A DNA stretch of 33,081 bases, from the NCBI GenBank assembly GCA_009692535.1, contig SHYZ01000015.1:1-33081 (forward strand), read 5' to 3'. The translations under genes and the position numbers were made by a program. The DNA is from Myxococcales bacterium (lineage in GTDB: Bacteria > Myxococcota_A > Polyangia > Haliangiales > SHYZ01). Shown piece after piece: positions 19,972 to 28,277 of this stretch; the stretch's first letter is position 1, and the number at the start of each line of letters is the position of its first letter. Under the pieces are notes generated by a model that was given only the letters and a program-made list of their open reading frames with translations, was not told the origin of the DNA and did no database searches.

Positions 19972-20826
19972 ATGGCGCGCGATGTGACCTTCGACGGAAC
20001 AGGTCGGCTTCGTCTTCACGGGACGCTCACCGAGCCGACTGGCCACGCGCCTCGCAAGGGCGCCGCGCTCGTGGTCCACGGCTTCGACGACCACTCGGGG
20101 CGCTACGGTGAGGTGGTCGCGCGGCTCGTGGGGCTCGGCCTCACGACGCTCGCGTTCGACTACCGCGGGCACGGTCGCTCCGAGGGCAAGCGCGGGCACT
20201 GTGACCGTTTCGACGACTACCTCGGCGACGTGGACGCGGCGATCGCCGTGCTGCGCGCCGAGGCTGGCGACGACGCAAAGCTCGCGCTCGTCGGGCACAG
20301 CCACGGCTCGCTGGTGCTGCTGCGCGCGCTCTGCGAGCCGGCCCGGGTGCCGCGCGGCGTGGCTGGCGTGGTGCTATTTTCGCCCTTCCTCGGCATCGCG
20401 TTAAAGGTGAATCCCCTCAAGGAGGGACTCGCGCGCGCGCTCAACCGGCTGCTGCCGCGCGTGGGGATCCCGACTGGGATTCCGGCATCGACGCTGAGCC
20501 ACGATGCCGAGCGGGTTCGCGCAGCCGGCTCTGACCCGTTGCGACACGGCGTCGCGACACCGAGGTGGCTCGCCGAGGCCGAGGCGGCACAGGCGTTTGT
20601 GCTCGAGCATGCGCCGGCACTCGCGGTGCCGTCACTCTGGCAGGTTGCGGGCGGCGACCAACTCGCGAGTGTCGCGGCGACCCAGCGCGTCATCGAGCGC
20701 GCGGGTGGCGAGAAGACGCTCCACCTCTACGACGGACTCGCACACGAGGTGTGGAACGAGCGCGATGCCGACCGCGTGCGAGTGCTCGATGACCTGACGG
20801 CGTGGCTCGCGCCGCGCTTCGCGTAG
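19972..20826 (+). CDS. Alpha/beta hydrolase (monoacylglycerol-lipase-like)
   Basis: ALVVHGFDDHSGRYGEVVARLVGLGLTTLAFDYRGHGRSEGKRG; nucleophile elbow VGHSHGS; C-terminal Asp/His region GGDQLAS...YDGLAHEVWNE. Confidence 0.88.
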   Translation: MARDVTFDGTGRLRLHGTLTEPTGHAPRKGAALVVHGFDDHSGRYGEVVARLVGLGLTTLAFDYRGHGRSEGKRGHCDRFDDYLGDVDAAIAVLRAEAGDDAKLALVGHSHGSLVLLRALCEPARVPRGVAGVVLFSPFLGIALKVNPLKEGLARALNRLLPRVGIPTGIPASTLSHDAERVRAAGSDPLRHGVATPRWLAEAEAAQAFVLEHAPALAVPSLWQVAGGDQLASVAATQRVIERAGGEKTLHLYDGLAHEVWNERDADRVRVLDDLTAWLAPRFA

Positions 20827-20976
20827 CTGCGTCACGCTGCCGGCGTGATCACGTGCGCATGAGCCACGCGACCTGACGAGGCGTGCGTTGCGGCGCACGA
20901 TCCCACCGCTATAATCGAAGCGTGGCGGCGGCCTCGTTGCGCGTGGCCCGCTGTTCAGAAGGGGAGCGAGAGCGCG

Positions 20977-21798
20977 ATGACCAGGCTGTTCGGCGTGACC
21001 TGCAACGAACCGGAGCGGCTGCCCTGTGCGTTGCACTCGGCACGCGCGGCGCTCACCGCCGACACCGCGCCGCACGGTTGGGGCCTCGGTTTTTACCAGG
21101 GCGGCGAGGTGCTGCTTCAGCGCCACCCCAAACCTGCTGGGCGCGTGGACTTTCACGGCGTGCTCACGTCGCTCAAAGCCGAGTACGCGATCGGCCACGT
21201 GCGCGAGGCCGGTTTCCCCGCAAAGCTCGAGAACACGCAGCCGTTCCGCTTTCGGCAGTGGGTGTTCGCGCACAGCGGCGCGCTCGCCGACTCCGACCTG
21301 CTGCGCGGCTCGCTCTCGTCGGCGATCCCTGACTTCCTCTGTCGCAACATTCGCGGTGGCACCGACTCCGAGCTGATCTTTCACCTCGTGCTCTCCTATC
21401 TACACGATGCCGGGCGCATCGATGATTCCGGCCTCCCGGCGGCCGAGGCTGGCCGCGCACTCGCCGACGCCGTGCGCGCAGTGCAGCGCTTCGCCGCACA
21501 AGCCGGTGCCGCGCCCCCCGGCCTCGATCTCGTGCTCACCAACGGTCGCATTCTCCTCGCCGTGCGCAGTGGGCGGCCCATGTGGTGGCGGCGCACGAAC
21601 GGTCTCGCCGACTGTGCGCCTTGCCGTGAGCAGGCCCGGCGCCCGGTCGCACATGAGCACCTGCGCGCGATCCTCGTGGTTGGCGATCCGGCGGTCATCG
21701 AGCCGGGGCTCGGATGGGAGGAGTTGCCCGACGGCACGCTGCTCCAGGTGACGCGCGACCTGCAGGTGAGCGCGGCGTCGCTCGCCCGCGCGAGTTGA
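20977..21798 (+). CDS. Class II glutamine amidotransferase-like protein, probably lacking canonical catalytic residues
   Basis: MTRLFGVTCNEP...PHGWGLGFYQGGEVLL...AIGHVREAGFPAKLENTQPFRFRQWVFAHSGAL...GGTDSELIFHLVL. Position 2 is Thr instead of Cys; HSG replaces the usual HNG. Confidence 0.8.
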   Translation: MTRLFGVTCNEPERLPCALHSARAALTADTAPHGWGLGFYQGGEVLLQRHPKPAGRVDFHGVLTSLKAEYAIGHVREAGFPAKLENTQPFRFRQWVFAHSGALADSDLLRGSLSSAIPDFLCRNIRGGTDSELIFHLVLSYLHDAGRIDDSGLPAAEAGRALADAVRAVQRFAAQAGAAPPGLDLVLTNGRILLAVRSGRPMWWRRTNGLADCAPCREQARRPVAHEHLRAILVVGDPAVIEPGLGWEELPDGTLLQVTRDLQVSAASLARAS

Positions 21799-21829
21799 GC
21801 ACGCTGCCGGGGCCTGCGCTATCGTCACG

Positions 21830-23434
21830 GTGTTGAGCGCGCTCGTCGGAACGCGGTTCGGCAACTACCTGCTCGTCGAGCGGCTCGGCGCCGACGGCGT
21901 GGCCGAGATATTTCGCGGCGTGCTGCGCGGCGACGACGGTGGCGAGCAGGTTGTGCTGCTCGAGCTGCTGCGTCCCGAGTTTGCCGACGACACCGCCGTG
22001 CGCGCACAGTTTCACGACGAGGCGCGACCCGCTTTCGGCTTTGCGGAAGCGGACGCGGACGCTGCCGGTTGTCGAACAATCGACCGTGGCGAGGTCGACG
22101 GGCGCGTGTTCGTTGCGCACTTGGTGGTCGATGAGCAAGCGGTCGCGCACGTCGTGGCGCGGCTCGCCGATCCCGCGTGCGTTCCCCACGCCGAGCTCGC
22201 GCCGACAACGCGCTGGCGGCAGGACTTGCTCGCACCCACGATGGCACCGGCGTCGGCAGGGCCGGACACCGCCGCTCGCCCCGTGAGGACTGCGATCACG
22301 CCGCCACGTCGTTCCGACTCATCGGCGCTGCCGATCGCAGTCGTCCTCGGTCTCGTCATTCTCGGCGCGGGCGCGATTGCGCTGCTCCGGCTCGCGCTGC
22401 CGGGCGAGTCCGCTGCCGTGGTGGACACGCCTCCCGACGATGCAGCAGCGAGTCTCCCCGATGCCACCGCCGACGCATCGCCCGATGCCGCGGCAGCAGC
22501 CGCTGCGCCCTACACCCTCGTCGCCACCGCCTCCGCCGCGGAGCGCGCGCGACTCGACGCCGCGGTGGCGCGACACGACTCAGTGGTGCGCGTGGGTCGC
22601 CTCACGCCGGACTACGCGCTGTTCCTTACGCTGCTCGACCTGCGCCTCGCGGGGCTCGTGCTCGATGACGCCGGCCATGCTGAGCCGGGCGCCGGCGCAC
22701 ATTTGCCGGCCGCTCTCATCGCAGTGGCCGCCGCGCGCCCAAGCCTCGTCGCCGCCGTCGATGCGGTCATCGCGTACGTCGCCGGCACCGGTGAGCTCCC
22801 CGCCGCAGTCGCGCTCGCTGCGCGGCGTGCGCTCGCCAGCGGGTCGGCCGTACGAGCGGTTGCACCCGAGCCCGCGCTGGTTATCGCTGCCACCCTTGCG
22901 GCGTGGCTCGCGCCCGCGCGCCCCGACCGACTCACCGACCTCGCGCGCGCTGCGTGGGCGCTGCCACCAGTGTGTCCCGCGATCACGTTGCCACGTCGTC
23001 GCTTCGCGCCGCTCGCGTGTGACACGGTCGCGCTCGACCACGCGCTCCGCGAGGCCGGCAAGGCAACCACCGCCGACGCGCTCGAGCGCTACCGGGCAGC
23101 GCAGAGCGAGGTCCGACTCGCAGGAGCCGCGGTGCGCGTGGCGGAGGTCGTTTGGTCGGCGAAGGGCGGCGTGGCTGCGATTGAGCTCGTCGCCACCGGA
23201 ATCGCTATCGGCATGGCGGCGCCGGACCCACGGTTCCGGCTGCTCGCTGGCGACCTCGACGGCGCGCTGCGCTCGAGTGACGCACTCCCGCTGCTCGCCG
23301 ACGCAGGCAGCGGAACACGGCTTCGCTTCGAGTCGCTGCCAGCGTCGCTGTTCGCGCCGGTGCTCGAACTTGTCGTCGGGGACCAGCGCACGCTGCTGCG
23401 CGTACCGCCGCCGGTTTTTGCGCCAGCGCGGTGA
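21830..23434 (+). CDS. Membrane protein with N-terminal kinase-N-lobe-like (pseudokinase) segment, one TM helix and a large C-terminal domain of unknown function
   Basis: GTG start: MLSALVGTRFGNYLLVERLGADGVAEIFRGVLRGDDGGEQVVLLELLRPEFADDTAVRAQFHDEARPAF...IDRGEVDGRVFVAHLVVDEQAVAHVVARL. No HRD or DFG follows. TM LPIAVVLGLVILGAGAIALLRLAL. Confidence 0.65.
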   Translation: MLSALVGTRFGNYLLVERLGADGVAEIFRGVLRGDDGGEQVVLLELLRPEFADDTAVRAQFHDEARPAFGFAEADADAAGCRTIDRGEVDGRVFVAHLVVDEQAVAHVVARLADPACVPHAELAPTTRWRQDLLAPTMAPASAGPDTAARPVRTAITPPRRSDSSALPIAVVLGLVILGAGAIALLRLALPGESAAVVDTPPDDAAASLPDATADASPDAAAAAAAPYTLVATASAAERARLDAAVARHDSVVRVGRLTPDYALFLTLLDLRLAGLVLDDAGHAEPGAGAHLPAALIAVAAARPSLVAAVDAVIAYVAGTGELPAAVALAARRALASGSAVRAVAPEPALVIAATLAAWLAPARPDRLTDLARAAWALPPVCPAITLPRRRFAPLACDTVALDHALREAGKATTADALERYRAAQSEVRLAGAAVRVAEVVWSAKGGVAAIELVATGIAIGMAAPDPRFRLLAGDLDGALRSSDALPLLADAGSGTRLRFESLPASLFAPVLELVVGDQRTLLRVPPPVFAPAR

Positions 23435-23440
23435 GCCACC

Positions 23441-25360
23441 TCACTCGAGACCGGACTCATCGGGCGGCGGGGCCGCGTCGGGGGTGGGCGGTGCTTCGAG
23501 CAGCCGGTAGGGGTCCTCTTCCACTTCCGGCAGCGACTGCGCTGCAGCGTCGGGCGGCACGCGGATCGGCACACCGGCGTCGGGCCACGGCAGGTCCAGC
23601 GGTTGTGCGGCGGGGATGATCACGGACGCGGGTGCCGCGGGACCATCGAGCAGCAAGAGCAGCGCTGCGGGATCCAGCCGCGTGGCAGTTCCCGACGGGA
23701 CTCCACTCGGTGCTGCCACCGTCGGGGCATCGGGCGTCGGCGTCCTGGCACGAACCACGATGAAGGTGCACGACACCTCGAGCGCGACCTTTTCCGGCAG
23801 CCGCACGCGGAGCCGATGGAGACCGACCTGCGTGAAACGTCGGCGCAGCTCGAACGCACCGACTCGCCGTGTCGACGCCCGTGCCACGAGCTCCCGCTTC
23901 GATCCGGTCGGCTCCTCGACCGAAACTTCGAGCGACCGCGTCTCATGCGGCGCACCGCCAGGCGCGAGCAGCTGCAGCAGCAGCAGCTGTTCATCGCCGA
24001 CGATCAGCTGCTGCGGCAGGACCACGCGCACCTGCCAACCCCTTGCGGCGAGCACGACCACTCGCCCCGACGGTCGCGGTTCGCGCGGCGCGGGCTCGAC
24101 CGCTGCCACCACTTTGGCCGCGCCCGCATCGACCACGGTGCCGGCCTCTGCGAGCTTGGCTGCCGCTTCCGTTCGCGCGCCTTCATCGCTCGCGCCGCTC
24201 GAACGCCATGCAACCGCGCCGAGCGCGATGCTGCCTACCGCGAGGATCGTGGCCAGCACAGCGAGCGCAGTGCGTCGTCCAGTGGGCGCACGCCACTCGA
24301 GCGACGAGTTGCCAAAAGCCGAGCTGGCGAACGGTGCGAGCTCTCCCGTCGGCAGGCTCCACGGGACTGGGTGTGACGCCGGCGCGGCGACGAACGGTGC
24401 CACCTGCTCTGCCGCGTGGCCCAGTGCGGCGTCGACTGCGGCCGCCAGCTCGTCGGCCGTCTGAAACCGCGCTGCGGCCGACTTCTCGAGTGCGCGCAGC
24501 ACGAGCGCGTCGACTTCCGGCGGCAACTCGGGGACCAGCGCACGCGGCGAGGGCGGCACCTCCTTGAGATGCGCGAGGACCACCATCATCCCCGAGCCCT
24601 CGAATGGAACCCGCCCGGTCAGCAGCTCGTAGAGGATCACGCCGAGGCTGTAGAGATCTGCGCGGTGATCGACCGACGCGCCCGACACCTGCTCAGGCGA
24701 CAAGTACGCTGGCGTACCGACGATCGTCCCCTCGCGCGTGAGGTGGCTCGGCTCGCCCGCGCCCGGCTCGCGCGCCACCTTCGCGATCCCAAAGTCGACC
24801 AGCTTGACGAAATCTCCGGCGGTGCGCCGCCGCGCGAGCAGCACGTTGGCCGGCTTGAGGTCGCGGTGCACCACCCCCTCGGCGTGCGCCTCGGCGAGTG
24901 CGGAGGCGATCTGGCGCACGATGCGAAGCGCGCGCGCGGGCGGCAAGCGGCCCTCGCGCGCGAGCAGCACCGAGAGCGGCTCGCCGGCGACGTACTCCAT
25001 CACGAGGTAAGGCACGCCGTCGTCGGTGCCACCGACGAGAAAGAGCGTCACGATGTGCGGATGCGAGAGCCGTGCGATGGCGCGCGCCTCACGGCGAAAG
25101 CGGCTCACCGCGTCGGCCTGGAGCATGAGGCCGGGGCGCAGCACCTTCACCGCGACGTGCCGATCCATGCCGCGCTGGCGTGCGCGGAAGACCGTGCCCA
25201 TCGCGCCCGCGCCGATCTCCTCCTCGACCTCGAACTGCCCGGCGAGCACCGCGCCGATGCCTACGCCGGCGTCGCTCCGCTCGAGCCGCGCGCCGTCACG
25301 CGGGCAGAACTGCGAACCGTCGTCGTACCGGTCCTGGCAGCGTGGACAGAGGTTCATCAC
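23441..25360 (-). CDS. Ser/Thr protein kinase with N-terminal zinc ribbon, TM helix and C-terminal extracytoplasmic region
   Basis: CPRCQDRYDDGSQFCPRDG; IGAGAMGTVFRA; HVAVKVLRP; VVHRDLKPANVLL; VDFGIAK; GTPAYLSPEQ; TM TALAVLATILAVGSIALGAVAW. Confidence 0.95.
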   Translation of the reverse strand: MMNLCPRCQDRYDDGSQFCPRDGARLERSDAGVGIGAVLAGQFEVEEEIGAGAMGTVFRARQRGMDRHVAVKVLRPGLMLQADAVSRFRREARAIARLSHPHIVTLFLVGGTDDGVPYLVMEYVAGEPLSVLLAREGRLPPARALRIVRQIASALAEAHAEGVVHRDLKPANVLLARRRTAGDFVKLVDFGIAKVAREPGAGEPSHLTREGTIVGTPAYLSPEQVSGASVDHRADLYSLGVILYELLTGRVPFEGSGMMVVLAHLKEVPPSPRALVPELPPEVDALVLRALEKSAAARFQTADELAAAVDAALGHAAEQVAPFVAAPASHPVPWSLPTGELAPFASSAFGNSSLEWRAPTGRRTALAVLATILAVGSIALGAVAWRSSGASDEGARTEAAAKLAEAGTVVDAGAAKVVAAVEPAPREPRPSGRVVVLAARGWQVRVVLPQQLIVGDEQLLLLQLLAPGGAPHETRSLEVSVEEPTGSKRELVARASTRRVGAFELRRRFTQVGLHRLRVRLPEKVALEVSCTFIVVRARTPTPDAPTVAAPSGVPSGTATRLDPAALLLLLDGPAAPASVIIPAAQPLDLPWPDAGVPIRVPPDAAAQSLPEVEEDPYRLLEAPPTPDAAPPPDESGLE

Positions 25361-25393
25361 CGCGCATTATGACGCGGAGTGCGCCGCATCGCT

Positions 25394-26488
25394 TCAATGC
25401 AGCAGGCGCGTCGCGTTGTCGCCGTAGATCTTACGCAGCAGCTCGCGCGAGAGGCCGACTCCGTCGATCGTCCACCGGCCTTGGATTGGCGTCGGGTGGG
25501 GAAAGCCGCGGTCGGTCGTCTCAAAGTAGCGCCACGTCGCTGAGAAGAAGCGCTCGACGTCGGCCTCGGTCGGCGGCTCGGGACCTGTGGAGCCAAGCAT
25601 CAACTCCCCGGGGCCTACGCCCACGCCGAGGTCGGTGCCAAAGAGCACGCGGTCGGCGAAGCGCTCGTAGAAGGCGCGCATACGGGTGGCGTCGTGTCGG
25701 CCGACCTCGGGGATCCGTGCTGCGGTGTCGATGGTGAGGTTGGGATATCGGTCGAGCAGTGCGCCGACGCGGTCGGGATACTCGGGCGCGTTGCCGAAGT
25801 GCACCGAGATGAAGGTCGTCTTCGGGTGGCGCGCGACGCGTCGCTCGAGCGCGGCGAAGAGCTCCTCCCAGCTCGGCACGCCAGCGCGATGGAACGACCA
25901 CTCGGGGTGGGCCGAGAGTTCATCCCAGCGCTCGTTCTCGGGCGTAGCGGGCGAAAAGAAGGCGACCGGATCGCCGGTGTGGATTGCGACCGGCATGCCG
26001 AGCGTGCCGGCGGTGGTGAACACCTCGTCGAGTTCCGCGCTGTCGACCGGGATGAGCGCGCCGAGCTCGTCGGTGTAGCCGAGCCCTAGCCCCTTGGGGA
26101 TCTTGAGTCCGCGCGCCCCGAGCGCGTGGGCGGCGCGCAGGCTCGCGGCCAGACGCGCGCCCCAACCCGGTCCGCGCCTCGGCTCACGAAAGTCGAGCGT
26201 GGCGAATACGACGATGCGACCCGGGTAAGCTCCGGCCGCTGCGAGCTGCTGCTCGAGGCCGCGACCGGGTGAACCGCCCGACAGGTTCCAGACCGTGTCG
26301 ATGCCGCGTGCATCCATGAGAGCGATCATGCGCGGCGCTGCAGCGGGGCCAAAGTGCGTGTGCACATCGATGCGGCGCGCGCGCGCAGGCGGAGCAGCGT
26401 CGGCGGCAGGCGAGCGAGAGCCACACGCAGCAGCGAGCGTGAGCGCGAGCAGCGCTGTCGCGAGTGCGCTTGTGCGAAGCGCGGTCAC
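25394..26488 (-). CDS. Amidohydrolase-2-family metal-dependent hydrolase, predicted lipoprotein
   Basis: GTG at 26488: VTALRTSALATALLALTLAAACGS (lipobox); metal-ligand-like motifs RIDVHTHFGP, VAIHTGDP, FISVHFGN, LFGTDLG. Confidence 0.82.
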   Translation of the reverse strand: MTALRTSALATALLALTLAAACGSRSPAADAAPPARARRIDVHTHFGPAAAPRMIALMDARGIDTVWNLSGGSPGRGLEQQLAAAGAYPGRIVVFATLDFREPRRGPGWGARLAASLRAAHALGARGLKIPKGLGLGYTDELGALIPVDSAELDEVFTTAGTLGMPVAIHTGDPVAFFSPATPENERWDELSAHPEWSFHRAGVPSWEELFAALERRVARHPKTTFISVHFGNAPEYPDRVGALLDRYPNLTIDTAARIPEVGRHDATRMRAFYERFADRVLFGTDLGVGVGPGELMLGSTGPEPPTEADVERFFSATWRYFETTDRGFPHPTPIQGRWTIDGVGLSRELLRKIYGDNATRLLH

Positions 26489-26555
26489 GACATGACACCC
26501 GGCTCGCGCCGCATCGAGGTCCTCGATCCCACGCAGCAGCGCCACTGCCACGCCG

Positions 26556-26885
26556 TCAGATGAGGCCGAGGCTCTTGAGCTCACCGGTGAGGCGCCCGGT
26601 CACGAACCGGCACCACATGCGGCAGTCCCCGCGCAGCGAGTAGAGCGGGTACTTGAACGAGGCGGGCCGGTTCTTCTCGACGAAGAAATGTCCGATCCAC
26701 GCCGGGCCGTAGCCGGCGACCAGCGCCGCCGGGATCGCCAGCGGATTGAACGTGACCACGCCGAAGAGGGCGATCGAAACGCCCGCCGTGGTGCCGATAA
26801 AATGCAGCACGCGGTTCAGCGGATCACGGTGCTCGCCCAGGTAGAACGGCCAAAAGTCCTCAAAGCTCTGAATGCGGTCGGCCAT
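26556..26885 (-). CDS. Mpo1-like / DUF962 family membrane protein
   Basis: ATG at 26885: MADRIQSFEDFWPFYLGEHRDPLNRVLHFIGTTAGVSIAL...VAGYGPAWIGHFFVEKNRPASFKYPLYSLRGDCRMW. Confidence 0.85.
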   Translation of the reverse strand: MADRIQSFEDFWPFYLGEHRDPLNRVLHFIGTTAGVSIALFGVVTFNPLAIPAALVAGYGPAWIGHFFVEKNRPASFKYPLYSLRGDCRMWCRFVTGRLTGELKSLGLI

Positions 26886-26957
26886 GGCTTTTCTCCGCGG
26901 CCAGTATACATGCGCCACTCGCTGGCGACCCCGCGCGCGCCCGCCTACCATGCCGCC

Positions 26958-28259
26958 ATGTCCTCTCCGCTCGGCCGCCTCGCCGACAGGTTCGGCCTCA
27001 CTCGTCCCGAGCTGCGCGCGTGGGCGCTCTACGACTGGGCCAACTCGGCCTTCTTCACGGTCGTGGTCACCGCGATCTTCCCGCTCTACTTCCACGCCAT
27101 CGCAGACGGGGAGATCGGCAAGACCGCCGCGACCTCGCGCTTCACCATCGCCACCACGCTCGCGCTCACCGTGACCGCGGTGGTAGCGCCGCTCCTCGGC
27201 GCGTTCGCCGACTCGCGCCCGGTGAAGAAGCGCCTACTCGGCGGCTTCCTCCTGCTCGGCGCGGGCGCCACCGCCGCGATGGCGCTGATCGGTCCGGGCG
27301 ACATCACCTTTGCGCTGCTCCTCTTCGTCATCGGCAACGTCGGCGTGTCGGCGAGCTTCGTCTTCTACGACGCGCTGCTGCCGCACGTCGCGCGCCCCGA
27401 CGAGCTCGACCGCGTCTCCACCGCTGGCTACGCGCTCGGCTATGTCGGCGGCGGGCTGCTCCTCGCGATCGATCTCGCGCTGCTCTTCCTCCTCCCCGAC
27501 CGGGTACTCGCCACACGGCTCTGCTTCCTCAGCGTCGCCGTCTGGTGGGTCGTCTTCGCGCTCCCGCTCTTCCGCCACGTCCCTGAGCCGCGGGTCGCCC
27601 CGCCCGACGGTGCCAGGCCCCGCGGTGCATTCAGGCAGCTCGCGGCGACGCTGCGCGAACTCCGTCGCTACCCCGAGGCGCTGCTCTTTCTCGTCGCCTT
27701 CCTCCTCTACAACGACGGCATCGGCACGATCATCCGACTCTCGGCGACCTACGGACTCGAGCTCGGTCTCAGCACCGGCGCGCTCGTCGGCGCCATCCTG
27801 CTGGTGCAAGTCGTCGGCATCCCGAGCACGTTCCTCTTCGGCAGGGTCGCCGACCGAGTCGGCGCGCGACCAGCGATCGTCGGTGCACTCGGCATCTACG
27901 CGGCGATCACCCTGCTCGCCTGGCGCATGACCGATGCTTGGCAGTTCTACGTCGTCGCGTTGCTCGTCGGGCTGGTGCAGGGCGGCACGCAAGCGCTCTC
28001 CCGCTCGCTCTTCGCGAAGATGATCCCGCGCGCCCGCTCGACCGAGTTCTTCGCGCTCTTCGCGGTGTTCGAGAAATTCGCCGGCATCCTCGGGCCCGCG
28101 CTCTTCGCCGTCACGCTCGCGATCACCGGCTCCAGCCGCAGCGCGATCCTCGGCGTGCTGGTCTTCTTCATCGCAGGCGGACTGCTGCTCTCTCGCGTCG
28201 ACCTCGCTGCCGGTCGCCGCCGCGCCGACGAAGCGAACGAAGCCGCCCTCACCGCGTGA
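26958..28259 (+). CDS. MFS transporter, UMF1 family
   Basis: ATG at 26958: LTRPELRAWALYDWANSAFFTVVVTAIFPLYF; multiple TM helices; GLVQGGTQALSRSLFAKMIPRARSTEFFALFAVFEKFAGILGPALFA. Confidence 0.92.
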   Translation: MSSPLGRLADRFGLTRPELRAWALYDWANSAFFTVVVTAIFPLYFHAIADGEIGKTAATSRFTIATTLALTVTAVVAPLLGAFADSRPVKKRLLGGFLLLGAGATAAMALIGPGDITFALLLFVIGNVGVSASFVFYDALLPHVARPDELDRVSTAGYALGYVGGGLLLAIDLALLFLLPDRVLATRLCFLSVAVWWVVFALPLFRHVPEPRVAPPDGARPRGAFRQLAATLRELRRYPEALLFLVAFLLYNDGIGTIIRLSATYGLELGLSTGALVGAILLVQVVGIPSTFLFGRVADRVGARPAIVGALGIYAAITLLAWRMTDAWQFYVVALLVGLVQGGTQALSRSLFAKMIPRARSTEFFALFAVFEKFAGILGPALFAVTLAITGSSRSAILGVLVFFIAGGLLLSRVDLAAGRRRADEANEAALTA

Positions 28260-28277
28260 CGTGCGGTCAGGCCGCCG

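Noticed and set aside
23435-23440. Terminator between the convergent pseudokinase and STPK genes
   Set aside because: Only 6 bp between stop codons; no hairpin plus U-tract can fit.
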